7,046 bases of DNA from NCBI GenBank assembly GCA_003165115.1, contig PLSJ01000338.1:1319-8364 (forward strand). The letters are read 5' to 3'. This DNA comes from Syntrophaceae bacterium. GTDB taxonomy: Bacteria; Desulfobacterota; Syntrophorhabdia; Syntrophorhabdales; WCHB1-27. The stretch's first letter is position 1. Each line of letters opens with the position of its first letter. The notes under the pieces were generated by a model, which was not told the origin of the DNA, searched no databases, and worked only from the letters and a program-made list of their open reading frames with translations. Shown here piece by piece: positions 1 through 5,489 of this stretch. The translations under genes and the position numbers were made by a program.

Positions 1-758
1 ACGATATGAGACCCGATAAAGGGGAGGAAAGACGTGATGGCCGTCGCCAGGCCCCACAGCACAGGGGACGGTATGCCCACCACGACGTAACCGATCGTCC
101 CTATTATCCCCTGCACCAGAGCTACGGCTACTCCGCCGTAGATAGTCGAGGCGATCACATCCCTGACCTGGCCCGACAGGTGCTTTTTGTTCCTTTCGGA
201 AAAGGGCAGGTACTCGAGAATCTTCGTGACATAGACGCTGCCATCCTTAAAAAGGAAGAAGAGGATGAACGCCATGATAAGAAAGTTGGCCAAGCCGCTC
301 GCGACGCTTCCCAGTCCGGAGGGAATCCAGTGGAGCAATTGTCTCGAAAGGTTCGAGACCCCGTTCGCCACGTAGGCCATTGCCTGCCGTTCCTCAAGGT
401 GGAAGACAGGCAACACCCTTTCCATCAGACTGTTCACGAAAGAATCCCGGTAGACCGACCGCATTCCCTCCATGGTCAGACCCGCATTCGAGAGATCCTG
501 GAGCTCTCCCACCAAAAAGTATGAAAGATAGGAAAGGGGTCCGAGGATGATGATGAGCACGAGGGCTACTGAAGATAGTGCGGCCAGCGATGGGCGTTTC
601 AAATACCGGAGGATGAAGAGGTGCACCGGATAGAAAACGATTGCAAACACCGCCGCCCACGTGAGGGGGGCGAAGAACGGCACGAGGACAAGGTAGGCGA
701 GGTAGCTCAGGAATACGACAAGAACGATGAGAATCCCGATCCTGAATCGGCGAGTCAT
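1..758 (-). CDS. AI-2E family transporter (PerM/TqsA/YdiK-like permease), C-terminus beyond window
   Basis: Translating the minus strand from the ATG at 758 gives 252 residues open to the left edge. The protein is strongly hydrophobic: two close N-terminal membrane segments (about residues 7-27 and 31-50), a third at about 58-82, a polar stretch at about 85-145, then membrane segments at about 150-170, 205-228 and 232-250. The ALVQGIIGTIGY stretch (213-224) followed by SFLPFIGS (243-250) is the conserved core of the AI-2E transporter family (PF01594). Family members are usually about 330-370 residues, so roughly 100 are missing. They are inner-membrane permeases; some export autoinducer-2, others act in ion or solute efflux, and the substrate cannot be told here. 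The start has only a weak GGTGG upstream. A better AAGGAG lies about 26 nt upstream, next to an in-frame TTG at 779, so the start is uncertain. The gene follows the DUF3108-like gene after a 90-nt gap with no terminator seen, so co-transcription is possible. Confidence 0.88.
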   Translation of the reverse strand, partial: MTRRFRIGILIVLVVFLSYLAYLVLVPFFAPLTWAAVFAIVFYPVHLFILRYLKRPSLAALSSVALVLIIILGPLSYLSYFLVGELQDLSNAGLTMEGMRSVYRDSFVNSLMERVLPVFHLEERQAMAYVANGVSNLSRQLLHWIPSGLGSVASGLANFLIMAFILFFLFKDGSVYVTKILEYLPFSERNKKHLSGQVRDVIASTIYGGVAVALVQGIIGTIGYVVVGIPSPVLWGLATAITSFLPFIGSHI

Positions 759-848
759 AGGCGGACCACCGGTTGACAATGCTCCTTCGTTAAGAACAAC
801 ACACTGTCCGGCCGGGAAGACGTCAGGGTCTGCAATGCCTTTGTCTCC

Positions 849-1589
849 TCATTCCTTGTCAACCAGCGTAGTGACGTATGTGGGGGTAAAGACGCCCCTC
901 TTCCCCGCGCTCTTTACCACAACGTGCGGTTTCTCCCTGGTAACCCAACAGATTGCTTTAGGACTCAGAATAAAAACGTGAAAAAGGACCTCCATCCGGT
1001 AGCAGGGAAATTCACCGGCGGGCACCTCGATACGCTCGACGCCGGTCTGGCGGGCGGTGGCGGCCACTGCCTTTCCCGTAAAGTCGATCATGAAAAGATC
1101 CCATCGGCTGGCGCTTTCGTAAGGGAAGAGTCTGAGGAGAACGAGCAGCGAGCCCTCGACGGCAAGAGTTGCCCCTTCGGGAATATCCCGGACCATAGTC
1201 TTTTTGTCCTGGCCGGAGGTTTGCCCGATGTATGCCTTATGTGCGTCTCTCCATATCTTCTCCTCCATACGTCTCCCCGCGCTGTCGGTAAGGCTTCTCG
1301 TTCCGGAAATCAAATCCCCTTCCCTGGTCATTTTCACCCGTATCCGCTCCTCTGCCTTCTTAGAAATACTCGTTGAGGCAAATCCAATGCCGTCATCCTC
1401 GAAAGAAAGGGTCAACTCGATTTTTTCCGTGTCGCTCTCTTTACCTATTGGCACGGCCTGGTAGCGGTATGTCTCAACGTGGCTCCGGCCTGCCGGGCCG
1501 CCCTCGGTCGTGTCAGGGAAGGCCAAGCCTCGGGCCAACACGAAGAGAAGGAGACAGAGGGCGCCGAGATAACGCGCTTTCATTTTCAC
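849..1589 (-). CDS. DUF3108-like exported protein of unknown function
   Basis: A 246-residue protein with a hydrophobic N-terminal segment after Lys/Arg residues (about 1-23), so it is probably exported to the periplasm by Sec; I see no lipobox cysteine. The rest is soluble and beta-rich in character. The segment VERIEVPAGEFPCYRMEV (184-201), followed by a CWVTREKPHVVVKS stretch, resembles the C-terminal half of DUF3108 proteins, which have a conserved 'E.v.vPaG.f.c.r.ev' strand followed by 'iWv..d.....v'. The assignment is by motif only. I chose the GTG at 1589 because GGATGAG lies just upstream; the ATG two codons later (1583) is an alternative. It sits about 180 nt downstream of mlaC on the same strand, so it may act in the envelope with the Mla proteins, but that is inference from position. 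No enzymatic motif is visible. Confidence 0.7.
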   Translation of the reverse strand: MKMKARYLGALCLLLFVLARGLAFPDTTEGGPAGRSHVETYRYQAVPIGKESDTEKIELTLSFEDDGIGFASTSISKKAEERIRVKMTREGDLISGTRSLTDSAGRRMEEKIWRDAHKAYIGQTSGQDKKTMVRDIPEGATLAVEGSLLVLLRLFPYESASRWDLFMIDFTGKAVAATARQTGVERIEVPAGEFPCYRMEVLFHVFILSPKAICWVTREKPHVVVKSAGKRGVFTPTYVTTLVDKE

Positions 1590-1688
1590 AACTCATCCGG
1601 GAAAGCTCTTATGGCGCCCGCCACAACGACGGGAAAGGAATTCATCGGTAATCTTCATCCAGCCTATTGTGCTTCTACTATTCCCAAA

Positions 1689-1717
1689 AAAGTAGTTCTT
1701 CAAGATAGAAGCGTCAA
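1689..1717 (-). promoter_or_regulatory. Candidate sigma-70 promoter for the DUF3108-like gene
   Basis: Read on the minus strand, TTGACG (1717-1712, five of six consensus bases) is followed after 17 nt by TACTTT (1694-1689, three of six). It lies about 100 nt upstream of the GTG at 1589, in the mlaC-DUF3108 gap. The -10 is poor, so the gene may instead be read through from the mla operon. Confidence 0.25.
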
Positions 1718-1763
1718 GGCGCTCTTTCCCATGATCACGGTCGACCGTTATGGCGCTCTTCCC
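1718..1763. repeat. Direct repeat flanking a 12-bp perfect palindrome
   Basis: GGCGCTCTTTCCC at 1718-1730 recurs as GGCGCTCTTCCC at 1752-1763 (one T shorter). Between them lies the perfect palindrome ACGGTCGACCGT at 1737-1748. The cluster starts just past the mlaC stop codon and ends one base before the candidate -35 box of the next gene. On the minus strand the copy nearest mlaC can also form a GGCGC/GCGCC hairpin. There is no T-tract, so this is not a typical intrinsic terminator. It could be an operator or transcript-end structure, or it may be chance. Confidence 0.4.
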
Positions 1764-1769
1764 GGCGCC

Positions 1770-2363
1770 TCAACCCTTGCCCACCTTCTTGCGCAGGGTC
1801 GCGAGCAGTGTCTCCGGCGGGTTATTCCCGAGGATATCCTGGAACTGACTACGATAGTTGCTGATCAGGCTTACCCCTTCGATCACCACGTCATATACCT
1901 TCCACCCGTTATCTTTCTTGATGACCCTGTAGTAAATTGGCGTTTCGCCCCCCTTTGAAACCACGCTGCTCTGGACCTCCACGGTAGTTGCCGAAAGGGG
2001 CACTTCTTTGGTGAAGTTTACCTGCTCGTTGGTGTAGGCAGTGATCTTTTCGACATACGCATCCTTGAGTATCGTCCTGTAAAGCTCGACAAATTCCTTG
2101 CGCTGGTCCGGGGTAAACTTGTTCCAGTTGAGCCCCAGCGTCCTTTTCGAAAGCTCCACGAAGTCGAAGAGCTTGTCGGCAGCGGCCGCGATTCTCTGTT
2201 CCTTCACCTTTTTGCCCGATTCCCCTTGCAGCTTTGGGTCGCGGAGCACGTCCAGCACGCCATTCACATTTGTTTTCACGGTATCGAGCGGGACACCCGC
2301 GAAAGCAGGGAAGGGAACCACGAAGAGAATCAGAAGCGTCAATCTGGCCAGCCATTTTGTCAT
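1770..2363 (-). CDS. mlaC: MlaC-family periplasmic phospholipid-binding protein
   Basis: A 197-residue protein, typical for MlaC/Ttg2D (PF05494, about 190-215 residues). It starts with a clear Sec signal peptide (hydrophobic core about 6-18, likely cleavage after AFA at 22). The mature part has the family landmarks: a DPKLQGESGKKVKEQRI stretch, the F-V-E-L-S-KRTLG region (residues about 68-77), FTPDQRKEFVELYRTIL (about 83-99), and YRVIKKDNGWKVYDVVIEGVSL (about 145-166), which matches the conserved 'W.vyDv.ieGvSlv.nYr' signature. In characterised systems MlaC carries phospholipid across the periplasm between the MlaA-porin complex and the inner-membrane MlaFEDB complex. The start is secure: AAGGAGG lies 5 nt upstream of the ATG. 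It lies 15 nt downstream of mlaD and is the last gene of the tight mlaE-F-D-C run. Confidence 0.95.
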   Translation of the reverse strand: MTKWLARLTLLILFVVPFPAFAGVPLDTVKTNVNGVLDVLRDPKLQGESGKKVKEQRIAAAADKLFDFVELSKRTLGLNWNKFTPDQRKEFVELYRTILKDAYVEKITAYTNEQVNFTKEVPLSATTVEVQSSVVSKGGETPIYYRVIKKDNGWKVYDVVIEGVSLISNYRSQFQDILGNNPPETLLATLRKKVGKG

Positions 2364-2378
2364 GATATCCTCCTTGGG

Positions 2379-2864
2379 TTACTTAGCCGGTTTTTCCGGG
2401 GCCTTGTCAGGTTCTTTCTTCACGTCCCCGAAGGCGTACTTGCCGATAAGGTCTTCGATGTCCGCGGGCACTGACGTCTGCGCGATCACGCCGCCCGGCT
2501 TCAGGACCGCTCCGGCTCCCCCGGGATCGATCTTTACGTACTTGTCGCCGATGAGTCCGGCGCTCTTGATAGTCGCCGCCCCATCGTCGTACACCTTCAT
2601 GCCCTTGTTGATTTCCATTCCCACAACCCCCATCTGTTTCTCCTGATCCACGCCCAGGCTCGTCACACTGCCCGCCTGATACCCGTAAATTTCGACCGAG
2701 CTGCCGACCCTCAGTCCGGAGATCGAGGCGAACCGCGCATAAAGCGGGTAGGTATCGCTTCCAAAGAACGAAACCTTGCCCAGTTTCACGGTCATGTAAC
2801 CCACACATATAAGACCGAGCAGCATGAAGACGCCGACCGCCATTTCTATGGAATATTTTTTCAT
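2379..2864 (-). CDS. mlaD: MlaD-family MCE-domain protein, substrate-binding subunit of the Mla transporter
   Basis: A 161-residue protein with one N-terminal transmembrane helix (about 7-27) that anchors it in the inner membrane. A single MCE domain (about 38-118) follows: YPLYARFASISGLRVGSSVEIYGYQAGSV shows the conserved 'F..i.gL..G..V.i.Gv..G.V' pattern, and SAGLIGDKYVKIDPG (101-115) is the usual late MCE strand. After that come PADIEDLIGKYAFG (133-146), like the C-terminal helix that lines the pore of the MlaD hexamer, and a Lys/Pro/Glu-rich tail. MlaD hexamers sit on MlaE and pass phospholipid to or from MlaC. I start it at the ATG at 2864, with GGAGG about 9 nt upstream, rather than the ATG at 2888 inside mlaF. 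The start overlaps the mlaF stop as ATGA, implying translational coupling. Confidence 0.95.
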   Translation of the reverse strand: MKKYSIEMAVGVFMLLGLICVGYMTVKLGKVSFFGSDTYPLYARFASISGLRVGSSVEIYGYQAGSVTSLGVDQEKQMGVVGMEINKGMKVYDDGAATIKSAGLIGDKYVKIDPGGAGAVLKPGGVIAQTSVPADIEDLIGKYAFGDVKKEPDKAPEKPAK

Positions 2865-4111
2865 TGCCTGTTGCCTCCGGGACCGCATCGGTGTGTTGCA
2901 ACAATCTTTTGCTTTGTCCGGGCTTTCTCTATTATCTTATCGATCTCGTCCACCGGGGAGACCTGTTCAACCCCGGCACGGATGTAAATATCAAAACATG
3001 TTGCCGCGCCTATCTCTGCCGTTGCAATGCCCTGGATGCGGTCGATGGCCTCGGCTTTCAGCTCTTGCGCAAAATCGGCCACCAGTTGCCGTGCCTTATC
3101 GATGCTCGTGTGAGGGAATATCGTCAGAATCTCATCCCTGCTGTGACGGGCGGAAAAACCCCCAATGGGGTTGAACCGTCTGTTGGTATATTCGCCAAGC
3201 GCCCTCAGGACTTCCACCGCGGCCTGCGGTCCCAGCGTCTCGTGCAGCAGATCGAATTCGACACTGAAAAGCGCGGCGGAAGCGGTTGGTATCTCGGCGC
3301 TGCCCCCCAGCATTGCCGCATAGTGCACCCTGAACGCCTCCCTTGAAAGCAGGCCCGTCAGTTCGTCCTGAAACCCTTCAAGGCTGCGGAGAAACTCGTC
3401 GATCATGGGAAGTTTCAGCCTGACGGCTTCTTCGTAGGTCCCCTGGAAGCCGACCGCTCCCTCCCAGAGGATGACGATCCTGTCTGAGATAAAGAAGACA
3501 TCGGGTATGTCATGGCTGACCATGACGGCGGTAAACCCGAATTTTCGCCTGTAGTGAACGATCATGGAGAGGATCATGTTCTTCCGGATGGGGTCCTGAC
3601 CCGTGGTCGGCTCGTCGAAGAGCACGATCTTCGGGTCCGTCACCAACGCCCGCGCCAGGGCCACCCGTTTCTGCATCCCGCCAGAGAGCTCGGACGGGAA
3701 TTTATCGGCCGCTTCTGTAAGCTCCAGCTCCTCGATCCTGATCGCTGCCCGCTTTTCGATCTCTGCGTTGCTGAACTCGGTCGTCTGCCTTAAGGGGAAG
3801 GCCACGTTATCGAAGACCGTCATCGAGTCAAGGAGCGCATTATTCTGAAACAGGTAGGCTATCTGGCTCCTGCACGCGTCCCACTCGTTTTTTTTCATTT
3901 TGCTCACGGGCCTTCCCTGAAAGATGACGGCGCCTTCGTCCGGTGTGAGGAGCCCGATGATATGCTTGAGGAGCACGCTTTTACCCGTGCCGCTCTTCCC
4001 GATGATCGTGGTGATCTGGTTTTCGTAGATGTCGAGGTTGACCTTGTCGAGCACGGTCTTGTCGCCGAACCGCTTTGTCACGTTCCTGAATTCTATCAAG
4101 GGTATTTCCAT
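2861..4111 (-). CDS. mlaF: MlaF-type ABC ATPase fused to a degenerate GGDEF-like domain
   Basis: A 416-residue protein; MlaF proteins are normally about 250-270. Residues 1 to about 245 are a complete ABC ATPase: Walker A GKSGTGKS (38-45), Q-loop Gln89, signature LSGGMQ (142-147), Walker B IVLFDE with Glu167, a D-loop reading GQDP instead of the usual GLDP, and switch His200. This part should power MlaE/MlaD phospholipid transport on the cytoplasmic face. Residues about 247-408 read as a GGDEF fold: DELTGLLSREAF (249-260, family 'DpLTGLpNRraF'), EFD at 285-287 for the metal-binding DxD, SRDEI (324-328) for GGDEF, TAEIGAA (364-370) for the 'vt.SiGia' strand, and a final helix resembling 'AD.Al..AK..G'. 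Loss of both active-site glycines and absence of an RxxD inhibitory site upstream suggest it does not make c-di-GMP. The ATG at 4111 is used because TAAGGACGG precedes it; it lies 8 nt after mlaE. The frame is open throughout, so this is not a joined artefact visible here. Confidence 0.93.
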   Translation of the reverse strand: MEIPLIEFRNVTKRFGDKTVLDKVNLDIYENQITTIIGKSGTGKSVLLKHIIGLLTPDEGAVIFQGRPVSKMKKNEWDACRSQIAYLFQNNALLDSMTVFDNVAFPLRQTTEFSNAEIEKRAAIRIEELELTEAADKFPSELSGGMQKRVALARALVTDPKIVLFDEPTTGQDPIRKNMILSMIVHYRRKFGFTAVMVSHDIPDVFFISDRIVILWEGAVGFQGTYEEAVRLKLPMIDEFLRSLEGFQDELTGLLSREAFRVHYAAMLGGSAEIPTASAALFSVEFDLLHETLGPQAAVEVLRALGEYTNRRFNPIGGFSARHSRDEILTIFPHTSIDKARQLVADFAQELKAEAIDRIQGIATAEIGAATCFDIYIRAGVEQVSPVDEIDKIIEKARTKQKIVATHRCGPGGNRQ

Positions 4112-4119
4112 AACCGTCC

Positions 4120-4938
4120 TTACATAAGGAATGACGTGACGACGTAATCCGTGATGAGAACCATGACGCATGAGAGCACGACTGCGGAGACCGTCGCAAG
4201 ACCCACCGCCTTGGCGCCGTAACCGTCGGTCCTCATATGACAGAAATAGCCCTGGAAGCAGCAGATGCACGAGACGATCGCGCCAAAGACGAGGGCCTTT
4301 ATAAAGCCTCCACGGATGTCCACCATGCTCAAGGAAGATTGTACCCGGTAGAAATACGTGCCCCCGTTTGTTCCCAACAACAGCACACCGGTCAGGTATC
4401 CTCCTATGATGCCAATGAGATCAAAGAAAGCCGTAAGCAGGGGAAAGCTGATGATTGAGGCGGCGATCCTCGGGCTGATGAGATACCGAACGGGATCGAC
4501 CCTCATCGTGTAGAGGGCGTCGACCTGCTCCGAGATGCGGAGGATCCCGATCTCCGCGGCCATGCCGGAGCCGGCCCGCGCGGTGATCATGATGGCCGTG
4601 AGGACCGGCCCCATTTCCCTCACGAGAGAGAGGGAAATGGCGGACCCCAGGGCCCCTGCGGAGCCGAACTTCACCAGGCTGTAGAAAAGCTGCAATCCGA
4701 GCACCATACCGGTAAAGAGACCCACGAGCAACACGATCAGGGACGACCTCGCTCCGATATAAAATACCTGGTTTACGATCTGCCGGAGTTGCCTTCGCCG
4801 GAAGATGTTGATAAAGGCAATGGAAAAGAAGACACCCATTGCGCCCAGGTTGCCCACGAATCCGAGGGTCCCCCGCCCGATGAACAGAAGCACGGTGATC
4901 AGTGGGTTCGAGCCGCGTGCGCGGTCAAGGGAAATCAT
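4120..4938 (-). CDS. mlaE: MlaE-family permease of the Mla phospholipid ABC transporter
   Basis: A 272-residue integral membrane protein, typical for MlaE (PF02405, about 255-275). The family signature is complete: REMGPVLTAIMITARAGSGMAAEIG (107-131), ISEQVDALYTM (135-145) and YLISPRIAA (152-160). Hydrophobic segments lie at about 66-84, 94-106, 160-190 and 213-231, with a final one at about 244-268; an amphipathic N-terminal helix precedes them. MlaE dimers form the membrane core that binds MlaF inside and the MlaD hexamer outside. There is no N-terminal STAS (MlaB-like) domain. One oddity is a cysteine cluster, SCICCFQGYFC (223-233). The ATG at 4938 is the only reasonable start: an in-frame TAA lies 30 nt upstream. 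Its Shine-Dalgarno is weak (AGGG about 9-12 nt upstream). It is the first gene of the mlaE-F-D-C run; the promoter may lie in 4939-5064 or upstream of the lipoprotein gene. Confidence 0.95.
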   Translation of the reverse strand: MISLDRARGSNPLITVLLFIGRGTLGFVGNLGAMGVFFSIAFINIFRRRQLRQIVNQVFYIGARSSLIVLLVGLFTGMVLGLQLFYSLVKFGSAGALGSAISLSLVREMGPVLTAIMITARAGSGMAAEIGILRISEQVDALYTMRVDPVRYLISPRIAASIISFPLLTAFFDLIGIIGGYLTGVLLLGTNGGTYFYRVQSSLSMVDIRGGFIKALVFGAIVSCICCFQGYFCHMRTDGYGAKAVGLATVSAVVLSCVMVLITDYVVTSFLM

Positions 4939-4982
4939 CCCGGAAGCCCTGCGAAAAGCGCGTTCTTATTGCCGCGGAACCG

Positions 4983-5011
4983 AAAATTATCGTGCGGCGC
5001 TTCGCTGCACG
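4983..5011 (-). terminator. Candidate intrinsic terminator after the lipoprotein gene
   Basis: On the minus strand, positions 5011-4991 can fold into a hairpin with 5-bp CGTGC/GCACG and 3-bp GCG/CGC stems separated by one A-C mismatch, with a 3-nt loop. It is followed by ATAATTTT (4990-4983). The T-tract is short, so termination may be partial and mlaE could still be read from upstream. The same bases contain GATAAT (4991-4986), a possible -10 for mlaE but without a usable -35. Confidence 0.35.
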
Positions 5012-5064
5012 GCCGTGTCGTAGTTTTTATGACAAGAATCACGACTCTCCTCCCGCCTTCGCTC

Positions 5065-5238
5065 CTAATGGTGTTCTTCCTGACCTCCGCCCCGGTTGTG
5101 CCCTTCGCCCCGGTCATCATGTCCGCCGCCACCCCTATCGTATCCTCCGCCCCCGTCACGTCCTCCATACCCCCAAAAACACCCTCCGAGGGATACAAGC
5201 ATCATCGCGAGCACCATAAACATAATGATTTTCTTCAT
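5065..5238 (-). CDS. Small glycine-rich lipoprotein (57 residues)
   Basis: Translating the minus strand from the ATG at 5238 gives a 57-residue protein ending in TAG. It begins MKKIIMFMVLAMMLVSLGGC: a Lys-rich start, a hydrophobic core and the lipobox LGGC with Cys20, so it should be lipidated and signal peptidase II-processed. Asp is not at position +2 after the cysteine (it is Phe-Trp), so the E. coli inner-membrane retention rule would predict outer-membrane sorting. The mature 38 residues are low-complexity: Gly-rich with Asp, Arg and His (YGGRDGGGGYDRGGGGHDDR, then a GQEEHH end). Such tails occur in short envelope lipoproteins of unknown role, and the His/Asp content might bind metal, which is speculation. 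The start is well supported by AAGGAG about 7-8 nt upstream. It precedes mlaE by 126 nt with a possible terminator between, so it may be a separate unit. No specific family is recognised. Confidence 0.8.
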   Translation of the reverse strand: MKKIIMFMVLAMMLVSLGGCFWGYGGRDGGGGYDRGGGGHDDRGEGHNRGGGQEEHH

Positions 5239-5297
5239 CGTCTTCTCCTTTTGTTTGTGTGCCGTCAGGCAGGTGAAGTATATGGCCCCTCCATCGA

Positions 5298-5326
5298 ATT
5301 ATATTCCTTGAATTCCGATTCGGCAG
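5298..5326 (-). promoter_or_regulatory. Candidate promoter for the lipoprotein gene (and possibly the mla operon)
   Basis: A perfect minus-strand -10 hexamer TATAAT lies at 5303-5298, about 60 nt upstream of the lipoprotein ATG. The base stretch 17 nt upstream (5326-5321, CTGCCG) is a poor -35, so an activator or another sigma factor would be needed. It is the best match found in the divergent gap 5239-5489. Confidence 0.35.
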
Positions 5327-5347
5327 ACCCGTTCATTTGGCACGCCC

Positions 5348-5369
5348 GGCACCGCGCTCTCCCGGTGCC
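5348..5369. repeat. 7-bp inverted repeat in the divergent intergenic region
   Basis: GGCACCG (5348-5354) and CGGTGCC (5363-5369) form a perfect 7-bp stem with an 8-nt spacer. It lies between the candidate leftward promoter at 5298-5326 and the rightward ytaF gene. No T-tract follows on either strand, so it is more like an operator or leader hairpin than a terminator. A further GGCAC lies just upstream at 5339-5343. Confidence 0.35.
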
Positions 5370-5489
5370 CCACTTACCTCCTTATAGCGCGCGGCGGGTG
5401 ATGCACTCACTTCTCCTTGTGGTCGGCCGCTACTCAGGTTTTGCTTGTGAGCCGGTCTTTTTCCGCTTATCTTCAATAGGGTGAAGAAA

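Noticed and set aside
6..524. A 172-codon plus-strand frame at the left edge
   Set aside because: It is antisense to the AI-2E permease, whose minus-strand translation shows conserved family motifs; the plus-strand product is low in hydrophobicity and matches nothing.
2894..2903. 10-bp palindrome TGTTGCAACA
   Set aside because: It falls in the coding sequence for the last residues of MlaF with no promoter context; it is likely chance.
4935..5198. An 87-codon minus-strand frame (MYPSEGVFGG...) between the lipoprotein and mlaE
   Set aside because: It lies in another frame over the lipoprotein gene, has no ribosome site, and its composition mirrors the GC-rich Gly codons. The 57-codon lipoprotein frame has a signal peptide, lipobox and good Shine-Dalgarno.
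5338..5354. TGGCACG as a sigma-54 -24 element upstream of ytaF
   Set aside because: The expected TTGC -12 element is absent at the required spacing; the sequence there reads GCAC.
5481..5489. GTG at 5481 as the ytaF start
   Set aside because: It has no ribosome site at proper spacing; the bases AGGGTG that include it serve the ATG at 5490.
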